Source: Crocinitomix catalasitica ATCC 23190 (GTDB lineage: Bacteria; Bacteroidota; Bacteroidia; Flavobacteriales_D; Crocinitomicaceae). From it: a stretch of DNA of 64,000 nt. Positions 63,793 through 64,000 of this stretch are shown here, piece after piece. Position numbers and translations under genes: made by a program. The stretch covers positions 144,695-208,694 of the forward strand of contig NZ_JHXV01000008.1 of NCBI RefSeq assembly GCF_000621625.1. The letters run 5' to 3'. Numbering within the stretch: position 1 is the first letter of the stretch; each line of letters begins with the position of its first letter. Below the pieces are notes generated by a model, which saw only the letters and a program-made list of their open reading frames with translations, searched no databases and had not been told where the DNA came from.

Positions 63793-64000
63793 TTAGTTTA
63801 AAATAAGTGGTATTATATCAAGGCTTTTCGCGTTTAGCAGGCCCTTTATTTCAAGAAAAAAGTTGGCAAGTGCTTTTGCCTCACTTTTAGCTAGTTTTTG
63901 AGTGAATTTCAGATATTTTTTGAGGTTGTAAGCCATGGCGGCGAGGTGCATAACTTTATTTGCTTGTTTAATACCTATTGTATTCACTTTTCTTAAGCCC
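63793..64000 (-). mobile_element. Transposase C-terminus (IS1182-like), runs off the window
   Basis: The minus strand is open from the window edge to a stop at 63793-63795 and encodes GLRKVNTIGIKQANKV, then MHLAAMAYNLKKYLKF. This is the usual C-terminal segment (AAMAYNLKKYLKF) of DDE transposases of the IS1182-type group common in Bacteroidota. Because the gene continues past 64000, whether the copy is intact cannot be judged. The left boundary of the element is probably near 63708-63725, where GTTGCACAAC-like sequence interrupts the neighbouring gene. Confidence 0.7.

Noticed and set aside
1..64000. tRNA, rRNA or riboswitch genes
   Set aside because: I looked in gaps between genes and saw no cloverleaf, rRNA or known riboswitch pattern; without a covariance search I cannot exclude a small RNA.

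Overview
The window looks like a chromosomal stretch from a member of the Bacteroidota, most likely order Flavobacteriales and perhaps a Crocinitomicaceae/Fluviicola-type genome. The evidence is the low GC content, four secreted proteins ending in type IX secretion (T9SS) sorting domains, -7 promoter elements of the form TAnnTTTG, hemD beside a DUF4271 gene, and many SPI or SPII signal peptides. The family placement is inference. I see no rRNA, tRNA or CRISPR array.

Layout. 1-5.7 kb is accessory. It holds genes on the minus strand, three of them followed almost directly by an imperfect inverted repeat bounded by AAC and GTT triplets, which looks like an integron-type cassette array. It carries a PD-(D/E)XK-like/NACHT STAND ATPase that is a candidate anti-phage defence gene. 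6.2-10.1 kb is a membrane operon (GT2 glycosyltransferase, DUF2339, two small membrane proteins) behind a well-formed Bacteroidota promoter. 10.2-14.6 kb has a helical-repeat protein, an outer-membrane barrel and dxs. 14.6-15.4 kb and 19.6-19.9 kb hold REP-like palindromes; the first lies beside the C-terminal relic of a REP-associated tyrosine transposase. 16-24.6 kb has a large T9SS cargo protein, nhaA, an EEP phosphatase/nuclease and an operon of unknown genes, one frameshifted. 24.8-27.0 kb is a TetR / haloacid dehalogenase / SDR module with a visible operator. 27-34 kb has T9SS and lipoprotein genes, then an ECF sigma factor with a membrane partner. 34-40 kb has a TPR/SpoIIE phosphatase, glyQS and another T9SS protein.

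40.3-43.35 kb is the most notable unit: an MBOAT acyltransferase with an extra C-terminal domain, a DltD-like SGNH protein, and a 41-residue microprotein that was easy to miss. The microprotein has the topology and C-terminal aromatic-Tyr-x-acid-Phe motif of Gram-positive DltX. Together they resemble the membrane half of a teichoic-acid D-alanylation machine in a Gram-negative, with no DltA or DltC in the window.

43.4-64 kb has a lipoprotein, a DUF4139 protein, a T9SS protein, a WD40-caspase protein, and an operon of PBP1A, scoA, a GT-C protein, scoB and a second GT-C protein. After these come mscS, hemD, a DUF4271 gene and glutaryl-CoA dehydrogenase. At the right edge a small secreted-protein gene appears to be cut off by an insertion sequence whose transposase runs off the window.
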